Part shown: positions 1 through 6,197 of the stretch, one piece after another
How positions within the stretch are numbered: the stretch's first letter is position 1
Layout of the letters: each line of letters begins with the position of its first letter
Origin: Acidobacteriaceae bacterium
Lineage (GTDB): Bacteria; Acidobacteriota; Terriglobia; Terriglobales; Acidobacteriaceae
DNA length: 7,011 nt
NCBI GenBank assembly: GCA_003156495.1
Contig: PMHC01000209.1
Location: forward strand, 622-7,632
Reading direction: 5' to 3'
The notes under the pieces: model-generated
The model's database searches: none
Told to the model about the DNA's origin: nothing
Seen by the model: the letters and a program-made list of their open reading frames with translations, nothing else
Made by a program: the position numbers and the translations under genes

Positions 1-1026
1 CAGCATCGCCGGCAGCAGGCTCAGCAGACCAAGCAGATACTGCTCGGTGCCGTCCAGTTGGTATGACTCGGCAGCCAACTCGCAGAACCGTGCGCGCACA
101 AAGGCCATGCGCAGCAGCTCCAGCGGCCGGCCCTCGTTCAACTCGCTGGCGATAGCCAGCGTAGCCAGCCGGCGAAAACTTTCATGGCCAACGGCGACCA
201 GCGCCGTCTCCACCGACCGCACCTCCTGCTGAATGGCGCAGACCGGCGAATTGACCAGTCGCAGCAGCCGGTAGGTAAGCGAAGTGTCGCGCTTCACCAT
301 CTCGGCCAACTCATGCATATCGACGGACTCGTCCTGCAGCTTGCTCAGGATTTCGATCTGGGTCATCCGGTTGGCCGGCACCTTGCGGTTTTCCAGCAGC
401 ACGGGACGGCAAAAATAATAGCCCTGCACCAGCGTGAAGCCCAATTCCCGGGCCTCGCGATACTCCTCTTCGGTCTCGACCTTCTCGGCCACCAGCGCCA
501 CCGCCGTGTCGTGTAGTCGCTCCAGCAGCGCGCGCCGCTCAAAGTAGCTGGTCGCCACAAAATCCACTTTGATGTAATCGGCCAGCTTGACCAGCGGCTC
601 GACGCCGGCCCGCCAAACAAAATCGTCCAGCGCCAGCCGGAATCCAAGCGTCTTCAAGCGTCGGCATGCTTGCACCACCTCCGGCGTAAATTCAATGTCT
701 TCCAGTACCTCCAGCACCGTCATGCCGGCGGGCAGCAGCCGCACCCAGTCGCCGGTCAGCGTCTCGGCCGTGCAGTTAACAAAGGCCGGCAGGCCGCAGG
801 TCAGCTTCCCCAACCCGAAGAGCAATGTATTGTCCACCATGATGCGGGAGGCTTGGTTTCCATCCCCGCGAAATGCCGCCTCGGAACCATCCCGAAAGAG
901 CAGCTCATAGGCGTGAACCTTGCCATGCAGGTCGAGAATCGCCTGGCGCGCCACATAGCGCACCCATCCCGCGACCTCATGCGGGGCCGGCAGGGCACAC
1001 CCGGGCGCTTGCGCCGGTATCGCCAT
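1..1026 (-). CDS. EAL-HDOD (YuxH-like) signalling protein, C-terminus cut off by the window edge
   Basis: This is an intracellular signalling protein with an EAL domain (cyclic-di-GMP phosphodiesterase fold) at about residues 22-210 and an HDOD domain from about 212 to the edge. The 342 visible codons have no stop; members of this family are usually about 400 residues, so some 60 are probably missing. Counterparts of the EAL catalytic residues are visible: E41 (YELLFR in place of EAL), N84 (FVNCT), E106 (LEVLE), D134-D135 (LALDDF), K153 (YIKVDF), E181 (AEKVE) and Q201 (QGYYF). The glycine-rich loop-6 motif that normally follows DDF is replaced by VWRAG. The HDOD part carries the typical stretch around residues 240-290 (KRDTSLTYRLLRLVNSP). 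The start at 1026 has GGAGGT five bases upstream; an in-frame ATG at 1041 has no such site. The gene sits downstream of the fabG terminator, so it is probably transcribed separately. Proteins of this kind are linked to motility, biofilm or stress control; the target here is unknown, and the domain could bind c-di-GMP rather than cleave it. Confidence 0.9.
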   Translation of the reverse strand, partial: MAIPAQAPGCALPAPHEVAGWVRYVARQAILDLHGKVHAYELLFRDGSEAAFRGDGNQASRIMVDNTLLFGLGKLTCGLPAFVNCTAETLTGDWVRLLPAGMTVLEVLEDIEFTPEVVQACRRLKTLGFRLALDDFVWRAGVEPLVKLADYIKVDFVATSYFERRALLERLHDTAVALVAEKVETEEEYREARELGFTLVQGYYFCRPVLLENRKVPANRMTQIEILSKLQDESVDMHELAEMVKRDTSLTYRLLRLVNSPVCAIQQEVRSVETALVAVGHESFRRLATLAIASELNEGRPLELLRMAFVRARFCELAAESYQLDGTEQYLLGLLSLLPAML

Positions 1027-1031
1027 GCGTG

Positions 1032-1037
1032 ACCTCC
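1032..1037 (-). promoter_or_regulatory. Ribosome binding site of the EAL-HDOD gene
   Basis: On the minus strand this reads GGAGGT, five bases before the ATG at 1026. It decides the start: the alternative in-frame ATG at 1041 lies upstream of this site and has no purine-rich stretch before it. Confidence 0.75.
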
Positions 1038-1133
1038 GCATTTTCTATCGGCAAAAACCGCGCCGAGCTTGAAGAGCGCCCCGATGATGAGGCTTTTCCG
1101 CTTCGGCTGCATCTCTTCCCATGGTTTACAGGG

Positions 1134-1184
1134 AATAAAAACAGCGAAGGCTACCGCCAACACCCGTTAGCGGCAGCCTTCGCT
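1134..1184 (-). terminator. Intrinsic terminator downstream of fabG
   Basis: The arms at 1143-1152 and 1175-1184 are perfect ten-base reverse complements (AGCGAAGGCT and AGCCTTCGCT). After one mismatch the stem continues with four more pairs (CCGC/GCGG) around a loop of about 12 bases. Read on the minus strand, the hairpin is followed at once by GTTTTTATT (1142 down to 1134), a usable U-tract. It begins 28 bases after the fabG stop codon and should end the fabG transcript before the EAL-HDOD gene. On the plus strand no T-run follows at a useful distance, so it acts in the minus direction. Confidence 0.85.
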
Positions 1185-1212
1185 CGTTTCTCCACAAATT
1201 CGGATCAGTGCG

Positions 1213-1962
1213 CTACGCGCCCATGAACATGCCGCCGTTCACATCCAGCACGTGTCCGGTGATGTACGACGCCGCCTCTGAAGCCAGAAACTTCACCGCC
1301 TGCGCGATGTCCTTGGGCTGTCCCTTCCGGTTCAGCGGAATCGTCGCCAGCATGGCTTTGGTCTGATCTTCGGTGAGCACCGCCGTCATCGGCGTTTCGA
1401 TGAATCCCGGCGCCACGGCATTCACCGTGATCCCCCGCGAACCCACCTCGCGCGCCAGCGAACGCGTCAACCCGATCAGCCCCGCCTTCGACGCCGAGTA
1501 GTTCACCTGCCCAGCCTGCCCTGCACGGCCCACCACGCTCGAGATGCTTACAATTCTTCCCCAGCGGTTTTTCAGCATCGACGGCAACACCGCTTGCGTC
1601 ACCAGAAACGAGCCCGTCAGGTTGATCCCGATCACGCTATCCCAATCGGCGCGCTTCATGCGCAGCATCAGATTGTCGCGCGTAATGCCGGCGTTATTGA
1701 CCAGAATCTCCACTTTGCCGAAGTGCGCCACAATCGCCTTCACGCCGGCCTCGATCGACTCCTGATCGGAAACGTTCATCACAAAAGGCGCCGCTTCGAC
1801 GCCCTTGGCCGTGAATTCGGCCACTGTTTCCTTCAGCTTGGCCTCGTTCATATCCGCCAAAGCCAACTTGGCGCCCGCCGCGGCCAGTTCCTCGGCAATC
1901 GCGCGGCCAATCCCCTGCGCGGCGCCCGTAATCAGCGCAATCCGTCCTTCCAAATCCGCCAT
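1213..1962 (-). CDS. fabG: 3-oxoacyl-[acyl-carrier-protein] reductase, short-chain dehydrogenase family
   Basis: This cytoplasmic enzyme reduces 3-oxoacyl-ACP to 3-hydroxyacyl-ACP in the fatty acid elongation cycle. The 249-residue protein is the usual FabG length. It has the Rossmann motif TGAAQGIG at 12-19, NNAG at 89-92, and the catalytic tetrad N114, S142, Y155 and K159, with YSASK at 155-159 and the VAPGFIETPM segment at 183-192. The C-terminus, ITGHVLDVNGGMFMGA, resembles the FabG end closely. The start at 1962 is preceded by AGGAG four bases away, and MADLEGRIALITG matches FabG N-termini. A frame-open extension to 2061 was rejected. The residue after the second Gly-motif alanine is Q16, and D37 ends the second beta strand, where E. 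coli FabG has R15 and A36-T37; this suggests NADH rather than NADPH. The gene stands alone, not beside fabD, acpP or fabF, so it could instead serve another SDR role such as polyester or 3-hydroxyacid metabolism. Confidence 0.9.
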   Translation of the reverse strand: MADLEGRIALITGAAQGIGRAIAEELAAAGAKLALADMNEAKLKETVAEFTAKGVEAAPFVMNVSDQESIEAGVKAIVAHFGKVEILVNNAGITRDNLMLRMKRADWDSVIGINLTGSFLVTQAVLPSMLKNRWGRIVSISSVVGRAGQAGQVNYSASKAGLIGLTRSLAREVGSRGITVNAVAPGFIETPMTAVLTEDQTKAMLATIPLNRKGQPKDIAQAVKFLASEAASYITGHVLDVNGGMFMGA

Positions 1963-1966
1963 TTTT

Positions 1967-1971
1967 CTCCT
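1967..1971 (-). promoter_or_regulatory. Ribosome binding site of fabG
   Basis: AGGAG on the minus strand, followed by AAAA and the ATG at 1962. It supports the 249-residue start over the longer open frame that begins at 2061. Confidence 0.7.
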
Positions 1972-1980
1972 AATCCTTTG

Positions 1981-1996
1981 CGCGGAAGCCTCCGCG
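1981..1996 (-). other. Small perfect hairpin in the fabG 5' leader
   Basis: CGCGGA (1981-1986) and TCCGCG (1991-1996) are perfect six-base reverse complements around a four-base loop. The hairpin lies between the candidate -10 box at 2011-2016 and the fabG ribosome binding site, ending about 10 bases before the latter. It may stabilise or tune the fabG leader; there is no further evidence for function. Confidence 0.4.
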
Positions 1997-2010
1997 ATTA
2001 TCCAGGCCTG

Positions 2011-2016
2011 ATTATA
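2011..2016 (-). promoter_or_regulatory. Candidate -10 box for fabG
   Basis: The minus strand reads TATAAT here, a perfect -10 consensus, which would start the transcript about 42 bases before the fabG ATG. No good -35 box lies 16-18 bases upstream; the nearest, TTTGAT at 2029-2034, is only 12 bases away. Treat it as a weak promoter candidate, perhaps one that uses an activator. Confidence 0.35.
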
Positions 2017-2089
2017 AATGGCAGCCGCATCAAACCCGGAGCCTACGCCTGCGACATTCAAGCCGGTTTTTGAGACTCAATACTTCAGG

Positions 2090-2127
2090 AAAACGAAGCA
2101 TCACTAGCCTTGCCGGCTCTAGCTTCG
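2090..2127 (-). terminator. Possible imperfect terminator after the receptor gene
   Basis: Read on the minus strand, CGAAG pairs with CTTCG, inside which CTA pairs with TAG and GCC with GGC, with small bulges and a five-base loop; TTTT follows. It begins three bases after the TAG stop codon at 2130-2132. The bulges and the short T-run make it weaker than the fabG terminator, so some read-through into fabG is possible. A separate perfect hairpin (TCTAGC/GCTAGA at 2118-2134) overlaps the stop codon and competes with it. Confidence 0.4.
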
Positions 2128-2129
2128 CG

Positions 2130-4847
2130 CTAGAATCTCATCCCGGCGCTAAAGATGAAGTTTCTAGGAGAAGATGAGGTCGAAGTCGACTTGCCGAAAA
2201 ATGACGAGCTCAAGGAGCCTTGCGGTGTGCTCAAGCTCGGATGGTTCAGCACGTTATTCACGCTGGCCGATGTATGGAACGAAGGCTTCCATTTTCCCCC
2301 TGAATGTTCTAGAAAATGCGGTGTAAAGGAGCGGGAAACCTCCAGCCCCGAATAGATGAGGTATGGCCCATTCGCAATGTTTACAGGAATGCGCAGCTGA
2401 TTCGCCGCCGGACTCGTTTCGAAGTTACCGTATTTCGTGCGGACAACAGTCGAACTATTCAAATTCGTAGCCCATGCCGGCCGGTCGTTATAAACAGTGT
2501 CTCCGTTTAAATCTTCGCCCACGGTAATATTCATCAGCGATCCGGGATTGAAGAACATCCGCGGCTGAATCGCGGCAACATGCGGTACGGTAAAGGTTCC
2601 CCAAAAATGACCACCCGGCAAACGGGAAGATGACCGTCCATAATCGTCTTTTAGCGAGTAGGGATTGGATGGCATTCCGAAGCTATCTCCCTTTGCGAAA
2701 TTGCTATCTATACCGCCGGATAAAGTGACATGCTTTCCCACGCCGCCCATGTAGTAAACATAAATTTCACTTCCCTTGTTCATGCCCTCGGATTCATATT
2801 CGAAGATGTTTTCGAGCTTTCCCGTCGGCCGCACGCCACTCTCTGGATCGTTCACATCGTAGGTTCCGGCAAAAGGCGCATTCACATTCCGCTCGTCATA
2901 CTGGCGTTGCCCCAGCGAATGGTAGAACATCACGTTCAAGTGGCCCTGCTTCCCGATTTGCCGGGAGATGCTGACATTCTCCCGCACCATATAGGAAGCA
3001 TGTAAGTGCGAGCTGAGCGCATACAAAGACGGTATTGCATCCGATGCGGCGCCGGTTAAATTCGTCGGGACCGTCGAAAAAAAGTCAGGATTTGTATAGA
3101 TATATTGCGTCGTCTTGTTCGACTGAAAACGCTCGACCGCTAAGATTGAATCAAGCGGAAAACGATCATAGAAAATTCCTAAGCTGACCTGCAACGAAGT
3201 TTTGGCGGGTTTGTTCGCACTTCCATCAATGCCCCATTTAAGAGAGAACCGCGGAGCGATGCTCACGCCCGCCGTTCTTCTCTGCGCTTCCGCCCGCACT
3301 CCAAAGCTGATGCCGAGATTGCTGCGCGCATCAAAGTCGTCCTGCGCAAAACCCGCGATGTCCGGCTCTGAAGCCGAAACCGCATCTTTCCCCGTCGTAA
3401 TCTGGAACTGACTGGCCCCGCCTCCGTTGGCGCGAATCTGGCTGCCGGTAAGTCCGGCGGCAAGGCCCTGCATCATAATCTGGTAAGCGCTCAGCGATGT
3501 AAAGGTATACGTGCCATTAAAGTTATTGGCCATTATGTTGTTGTTTTCATACTCGTGCGCTTCAACGCCTATCGATAGCATGTGCTTCTTACGGACCGCT
3601 CTCAAAACATCTTTCATGGTGAAATTGTCCGTATCCGTCGTGCTGTTGCCGATCGAATTTCCGCCGCCCGTAAAAGCTCCGGTAACAACCACCTCGGGAG
3701 TTGTATTGATCGAATACTGTTTTGTTGATCCAGAGTCATAGGAAAATTGGAATTCATTACTTACATTCGCGCTGAACGTATGGTTATATGTAAAGCTGGC
3801 CGACGCCCATCGGTTCTTCTGCCGATACGCATGATCGACGAGGCTTAAATCGCCTACGCCGAGGTTATTTGAAGAATTTAAATACAGATTTGCATATCCG
3901 GTGGCGTTATCTTTTTGGCCAAAATAAATGGCGGGCGTGGCTTCGAATTGCGCCGAGTGCCTGCCGGAATCGGCGGAACTTCGCAAATTGACCTGTTCGA
4001 AAGCGGCATTCAGCACTTGGGCATTCACAATATTCCCCGTATCGCTATAACGCCGCCCTACCTCCAATCCGTAAGAGATTCTTTTTCCCACATGCCCATG
4101 CAGAGATGCATTCCCATCGATTTCATCGTATGGCGTTTTCTCCGAAGCGAAAGGATCCTGCGCCGACAAATCGGTCGTTGTTCCCCTGGCCGACACATTA
4201 CCGCCGAATTGCACCTGCGTAGGATCGGTAAAAATATCCACCATCATGTGCCAGGTGGTTGCATACTCCGCCGAGAAAGTGCCGGTCGCAATCCGAATGG
4301 ACCTGATCAGGTCTTTCGAGGGCAATTTTGTCGGGTCAATGACCATCCCGTTGAGGCGGTAACCGGCATCGGAGCCAACCATAGCCTGAAGTTGCTGCTG
4401 AAAAGCGCTCGGATCATCGGACATTTGCTGGATGTCTTTCTCGCCGAGATAGCTTTCACCTAGCGCGGAACCTTTCGCGTCCCCCGTACTACCGACGCTG
4501 ACGCTTTGTTCATAGACCGGCAAGGTTAATGTGATTTTCAGATTGGCCGGTTTCCGCCCCGTTATAAGAAACCTATCCCGATGATATGGCGCGAATCCGT
4601 CCTTAATAACATCAAGGTTATAGGATCCGGAAGAAACATCTTTAAAGATGAAGTCGCCATTCTCGCCGGTTTGCGATTCGATTGGCGCCTCACCTTTCCG
4701 CGATAGTTTCACAGTGGCATTAGGAACGGCAGACTGACTCTGGTCGAACACTGTACCCTGCACGCCGACACCTTGTTCCGCAGCCAAGCAAAAATTCCCA
4801 ACTGCGAACCCGAAAATTGCAAGAATCGCGTACCACCAAACTTTCAT
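2130..4847 (-). CDS. TonB-dependent-receptor-like outer-membrane protein, Oar type, with carboxypeptidase-regulatory-like domain
   Basis: This is a large outer-membrane beta-barrel protein of 905 residues. A Sec signal peptide covers about 1-22 (K2, then a hydrophobic run up to FCLAA; no lipobox). Residues 28-110 form a carboxypeptidase-regulatory-like beta-sandwich (VQGTVFDQ, GENGDFIFKDVSSGSY). A plug-like segment follows at about 129-210, with SDDP at 143-146, LPSKDLIRSIRI at 175-186 and FSAEY at 191-195. The rest is barrel, with alternating aromatic strands, the acidobacterial-style segments YNDRPAWATNL and VNNVLNHPSLSTPQG, and a C-terminal FSAGMRF ending in Phe, as expected for BamA-assisted assembly. 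It is somewhat shorter than many Oar-like proteins. No clear TonB box is seen; EQSVSV at 113-118 is the only candidate. The substrate is unknown; relatives are linked to uptake of polymers or to adhesion. AAGAAGGT lies three bases before the ATG. The gene is clearly poorer in G+C than both flanks. Confidence 0.88.
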   Translation of the reverse strand: MKVWWYAILAIFGFAVGNFCLAAEQGVGVQGTVFDQSQSAVPNATVKLSRKGEAPIESQTGENGDFIFKDVSSGSYNLDVIKDGFAPYHRDRFLITGRKPANLKITLTLPVYEQSVSVGSTGDAKGSALGESYLGEKDIQQMSDDPSAFQQQLQAMVGSDAGYRLNGMVIDPTKLPSKDLIRSIRIATGTFSAEYATTWHMMVDIFTDPTQVQFGGNVSARGTTTDLSAQDPFASEKTPYDEIDGNASLHGHVGKRISYGLEVGRRYSDTGNIVNAQVLNAAFEQVNLRSSADSGRHSAQFEATPAIYFGQKDNATGYANLYLNSSNNLGVGDLSLVDHAYRQKNRWASASFTYNHTFSANVSNEFQFSYDSGSTKQYSINTTPEVVVTGAFTGGGNSIGNSTTDTDNFTMKDVLRAVRKKHMLSIGVEAHEYENNNIMANNFNGTYTFTSLSAYQIMMQGLAAGLTGSQIRANGGGASQFQITTGKDAVSASEPDIAGFAQDDFDARSNLGISFGVRAEAQRRTAGVSIAPRFSLKWGIDGSANKPAKTSLQVSLGIFYDRFPLDSILAVERFQSNKTTQYIYTNPDFFSTVPTNLTGAASDAIPSLYALSSHLHASYMVRENVSISRQIGKQGHLNVMFYHSLGQRQYDERNVNAPFAGTYDVNDPESGVRPTGKLENIFEYESEGMNKGSEIYVYYMGGVGKHVTLSGGIDSNFAKGDSFGMPSNPYSLKDDYGRSSSRLPGGHFWGTFTVPHVAAIQPRMFFNPGSLMNITVGEDLNGDTVYNDRPAWATNLNSSTVVRTKYGNFETSPAANQLRIPVNIANGPYLIYSGLEVSRSFTPHFLEHSGGKWKPSFHTSASVNNVLNHPSLSTPQGSLSSSFFGKSTSTSSSPRNFIFSAGMRF

Positions 4848-5056
4848 GCCACCTTCTTTAGCGGAATTCGAAATTCACTTTTTGGTTTGTTCTATCGTTA
4901 TAGACGCAGGAGGAGTTTTTCGCGCGCAATTTTACTTTATTTTCTGTATCCCGCGGCAGCGATCCACCTATTTATTGAGCTTTTCCACTAACGCCTAACT
5001 TGAAAATATAAGTACCAGACTCCAAATTGCCTATCATCCAAACACGGATCTTATTT
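4848..5056 (-). other. Long A+T-rich 5' leader of the receptor gene
   Basis: This is the greater part of a 341-base gene-free stretch (4848-5188) between the DUF2071 gene and the receptor gene. If transcription starts near 5056, the receptor mRNA has an untranslated leader of about 208 bases. Two short inverted repeats are visible: TCTAT-N4-ATAGA at 4891-4904, which includes a TATAAC that could be a second -10 box, and GAATT-N3-AATTC at 4864-4876, close to the ribosome binding site. No known riboswitch was recognised and no credible small coding frame was found. Hand counts give 22 of 60 G+C at 4981-5040 and 18 of 60 at 5041-5100. Confidence 0.45.
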
Positions 5057-5062
5057 TCATAG

Positions 5063-5091
5063 ATTATTTCGTAAATAGAAGAAAGTGGCAA
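5063..5091 (-). promoter_or_regulatory. Candidate sigma-70-type promoter of the receptor gene
   Basis: The minus strand has TTGCCA (5086-5091) and AATAAT (5063-5068), each five of six to consensus, with an ideal 17-base spacer. Transcription would start near 5056. It lies in an A+T-rich intergenic region and points towards the receptor gene. Between it and the DUF2071 stop (5189) I see only weak hairpins without a U-tract, so read-through from DUF2071 is not excluded. Confidence 0.5.
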
Positions 5092-5188
5092 TAGCTTTTG
5101 CGCAAACAGAGGCAGCGACAAAGCAGCACACTCTCTAAAAAGCGGCTGGAAGAGAGCTTTTCTGACAACCGAGAGCTGAAAGCTGTCT

Positions 5189-6091
5189 TTACGTCGGCGT
5201 CGCCGCCACCGTCACCGGCCGGCCGGCCAGCACCGGACGCACCAGCTCGACTGGCCACACATAAACCGCCATCCGCCGCGAGTAATGCAGTACCGGTTCC
5301 ATTTGCGGCAGCTCGATGCCTACCGCCGTCGCCAAATCGTTGCGCTCGATCTCGGCCTCGGCCTCTTCAAGCGGCCAGGGAACGTAGTGCAGGTTGGCGC
5401 GAATCGGCGCGCCGCCACGGTTGGTGCCGAAGAGGCACGACCGCTCCGTCATGTAAGACTCAAAGCTGCCCGGATGAACCTCGACCTGTTTGCGGCTCGG
5501 CCCCAGACCCCGGTACCGCGCCTTGAAGATCGTCTCTGGGTGCGCCAGCCGCCTCCGGCTATAAAAGACGAACTCGCGCTCCGATCGCGCCTTCATCTTC
5601 ATCTCCGCCAGATGATAGGGCAGCCGATAAACCAGGCGCGCCGCGGCCACTGTCAGCAGACTGCTGGAATCCATCGAGAAGCAATAGAAGCCCGCCGTTC
5701 CGCTGATCCGGTCCCGCACGTAGGTACGCAGCGTCAGGTCAGGAAAACCGTGCAGCCCGGAAAACGGCGGCAGCCCGCGCACCTTTACCCGGTCCAGCCA
5801 GAAAGGCACCACGCCCAGCCACGCGGTTCCCTGGTAGAGATCGGCCTCCAGCCACTCGGGCAGCAGAGCCTCGATGATCCGCGCCGGAACCGGCCAATGC
5901 ACAAAAAGCAGATCGTTCCAACGTTGGGTCAACGCCCAGCGCCCCGCCGGCAATGGACGCGGCTTTTGCGACGTCCGCACCAGATACTCCCGCATGGTTA
6001 CTCCCACGCCCACGGGCCCGCTCTTCCGGCAGGTCTTTCCGGAGGCCCAAAAATCCTTCGGCCTTGGCGTTCCTCGCCTTTCCTGATCCAT
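5189..6091 (-). CDS. DUF2071 (YqjF-like, COG3361) protein of unknown function
   Basis: The biochemical function of this family is not known. With the chosen start the protein has 300 residues; no signal peptide or membrane segment is evident, so it is probably cytoplasmic. Family landmarks appear in order: LLFVHWPV at 61-68, DLYQGTAWLG at 84-93 followed by VVPFW, FPDLTLRTYV at 116-125, GFYCFSMDSSS at 134-144, RLPYHLAEM at 156-164, a RRR patch near 185-187, SYMTER near 212-217 and VPWPLE at 237-242. Two starts are possible. The ATG at 6091 has GGAGG four bases upstream. The ATG at 5995 has GGGAG five bases upstream and would give 268 residues, closer to the usual family length; residues 1-33 of the longer form match nothing I recognise. 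The gene is divergent from the thyX-like gene with a 106-base gap, and 341 bases upstream of the receptor gene, so a shared role with either is not implied. Confidence 0.82.
   Translation of the reverse strand: MDQERRGTPRPKDFWASGKTCRKSGPVGVGVTMREYLVRTSQKPRPLPAGRWALTQRWNDLLFVHWPVPARIIEALLPEWLEADLYQGTAWLGVVPFWLDRVKVRGLPPFSGLHGFPDLTLRTYVRDRISGTAGFYCFSMDSSSLLTVAAARLVYRLPYHLAEMKMKARSEREFVFYSRRRLAHPETIFKARYRGLGPSRKQVEVHPGSFESYMTERSCLFGTNRGGAPIRANLHYVPWPLEEAEAEIERNDLATAVGIELPQMEPVLHYSRRMAVYVWPVELVRPVLAGRPVTVAATPT
6001..6005 (-). promoter_or_regulatory. Second, internal ribosome binding site in the DUF2071 gene
   Basis: GGGAG on the minus strand, five bases before the in-frame ATG at 5995. It makes a 268-residue form starting MREYLVRTSQ a real alternative to the 300-residue form. 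Confidence 0.45.
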
Positions 6092-6095
6092 TATC

Positions 6096-6100
6096 CCTCC
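6096..6100 (-). promoter_or_regulatory. Ribosome binding site for the longer DUF2071 form
   Basis: GGAGG on the minus strand, followed by GATA and the ATG at 6091. It rules out the still longer frame from 6154, which has no such site. It is the main reason for choosing 6091. Confidence 0.55.
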
Positions 6101-6148
6101 AAAAACGCTCCGAGCGGAGGGAATAAAACGCGGCAAATTCGTGCTGCC

Positions 6149-6172
6149 CGGCATCGACTCCGCCCGATGCCG
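6149..6172. promoter_or_regulatory. Perfect inverted repeat in the DUF2071/thyX divergent region, candidate operator
   Basis: CGGCATCG (6149-6156) and CGATGCCG (6165-6172) are exact reverse complements separated by eight bases, a 24-base dyad. It ends 25 bases before the thyX-like ATG and directly abuts TATTCT (6173-6178), a possible -10 box for that gene with no good -35 partner. The geometry fits a dimeric repressor site; it could instead form an RNA hairpin if the transcript begins further upstream. A second, smaller palindrome, CGCTC-C-GAGCG at 6106-6116, lies beside the DUF2071 ribosome binding site. Confidence 0.5.
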
Positions 6173-6197
6173 TATTCTGTCGGCGGGAATCTATTTC

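Noticed and set aside
801..1163. Minus-strand frame of 120 codons over the start of the EAL-HDOD gene
   Set aside because: It is a different frame of the same strand as the real gene, overlaps the fabG terminator hairpin, and its peptide has no recognisable domain.
1963..2061. N-terminal extension of fabG starting at the ATG at 2061
   Set aside because: The added 33 residues resemble no SDR sequence, no ribosome binding site fits, and they cover the candidate -10 box and leader hairpin. AGGAG before 1962 and the canonical FabG N-terminus decide the start.
4773..4991. 72-codon plus-strand frame reading into the gene-free region upstream of the receptor
   Set aside because: No ribosome binding site was seen, half of it is antisense to the receptor signal peptide, and its aromatic-rich peptide reflects A+T-rich sequence.
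5156..5183. Hairpin AGCTTT/AAAGCT after the DUF2071 stop as a terminator
   Set aside because: The loop is about 16 bases, the stem is A/T-heavy and no U-tract follows on the minus strand, so it is not a convincing terminator.
6092..6154. Longer DUF2071 frame from an ATG at 6154
   Set aside because: It has no ribosome binding site, its first codons lie inside the inverted repeat, and GGAGG stands just before the ATG at 6091.
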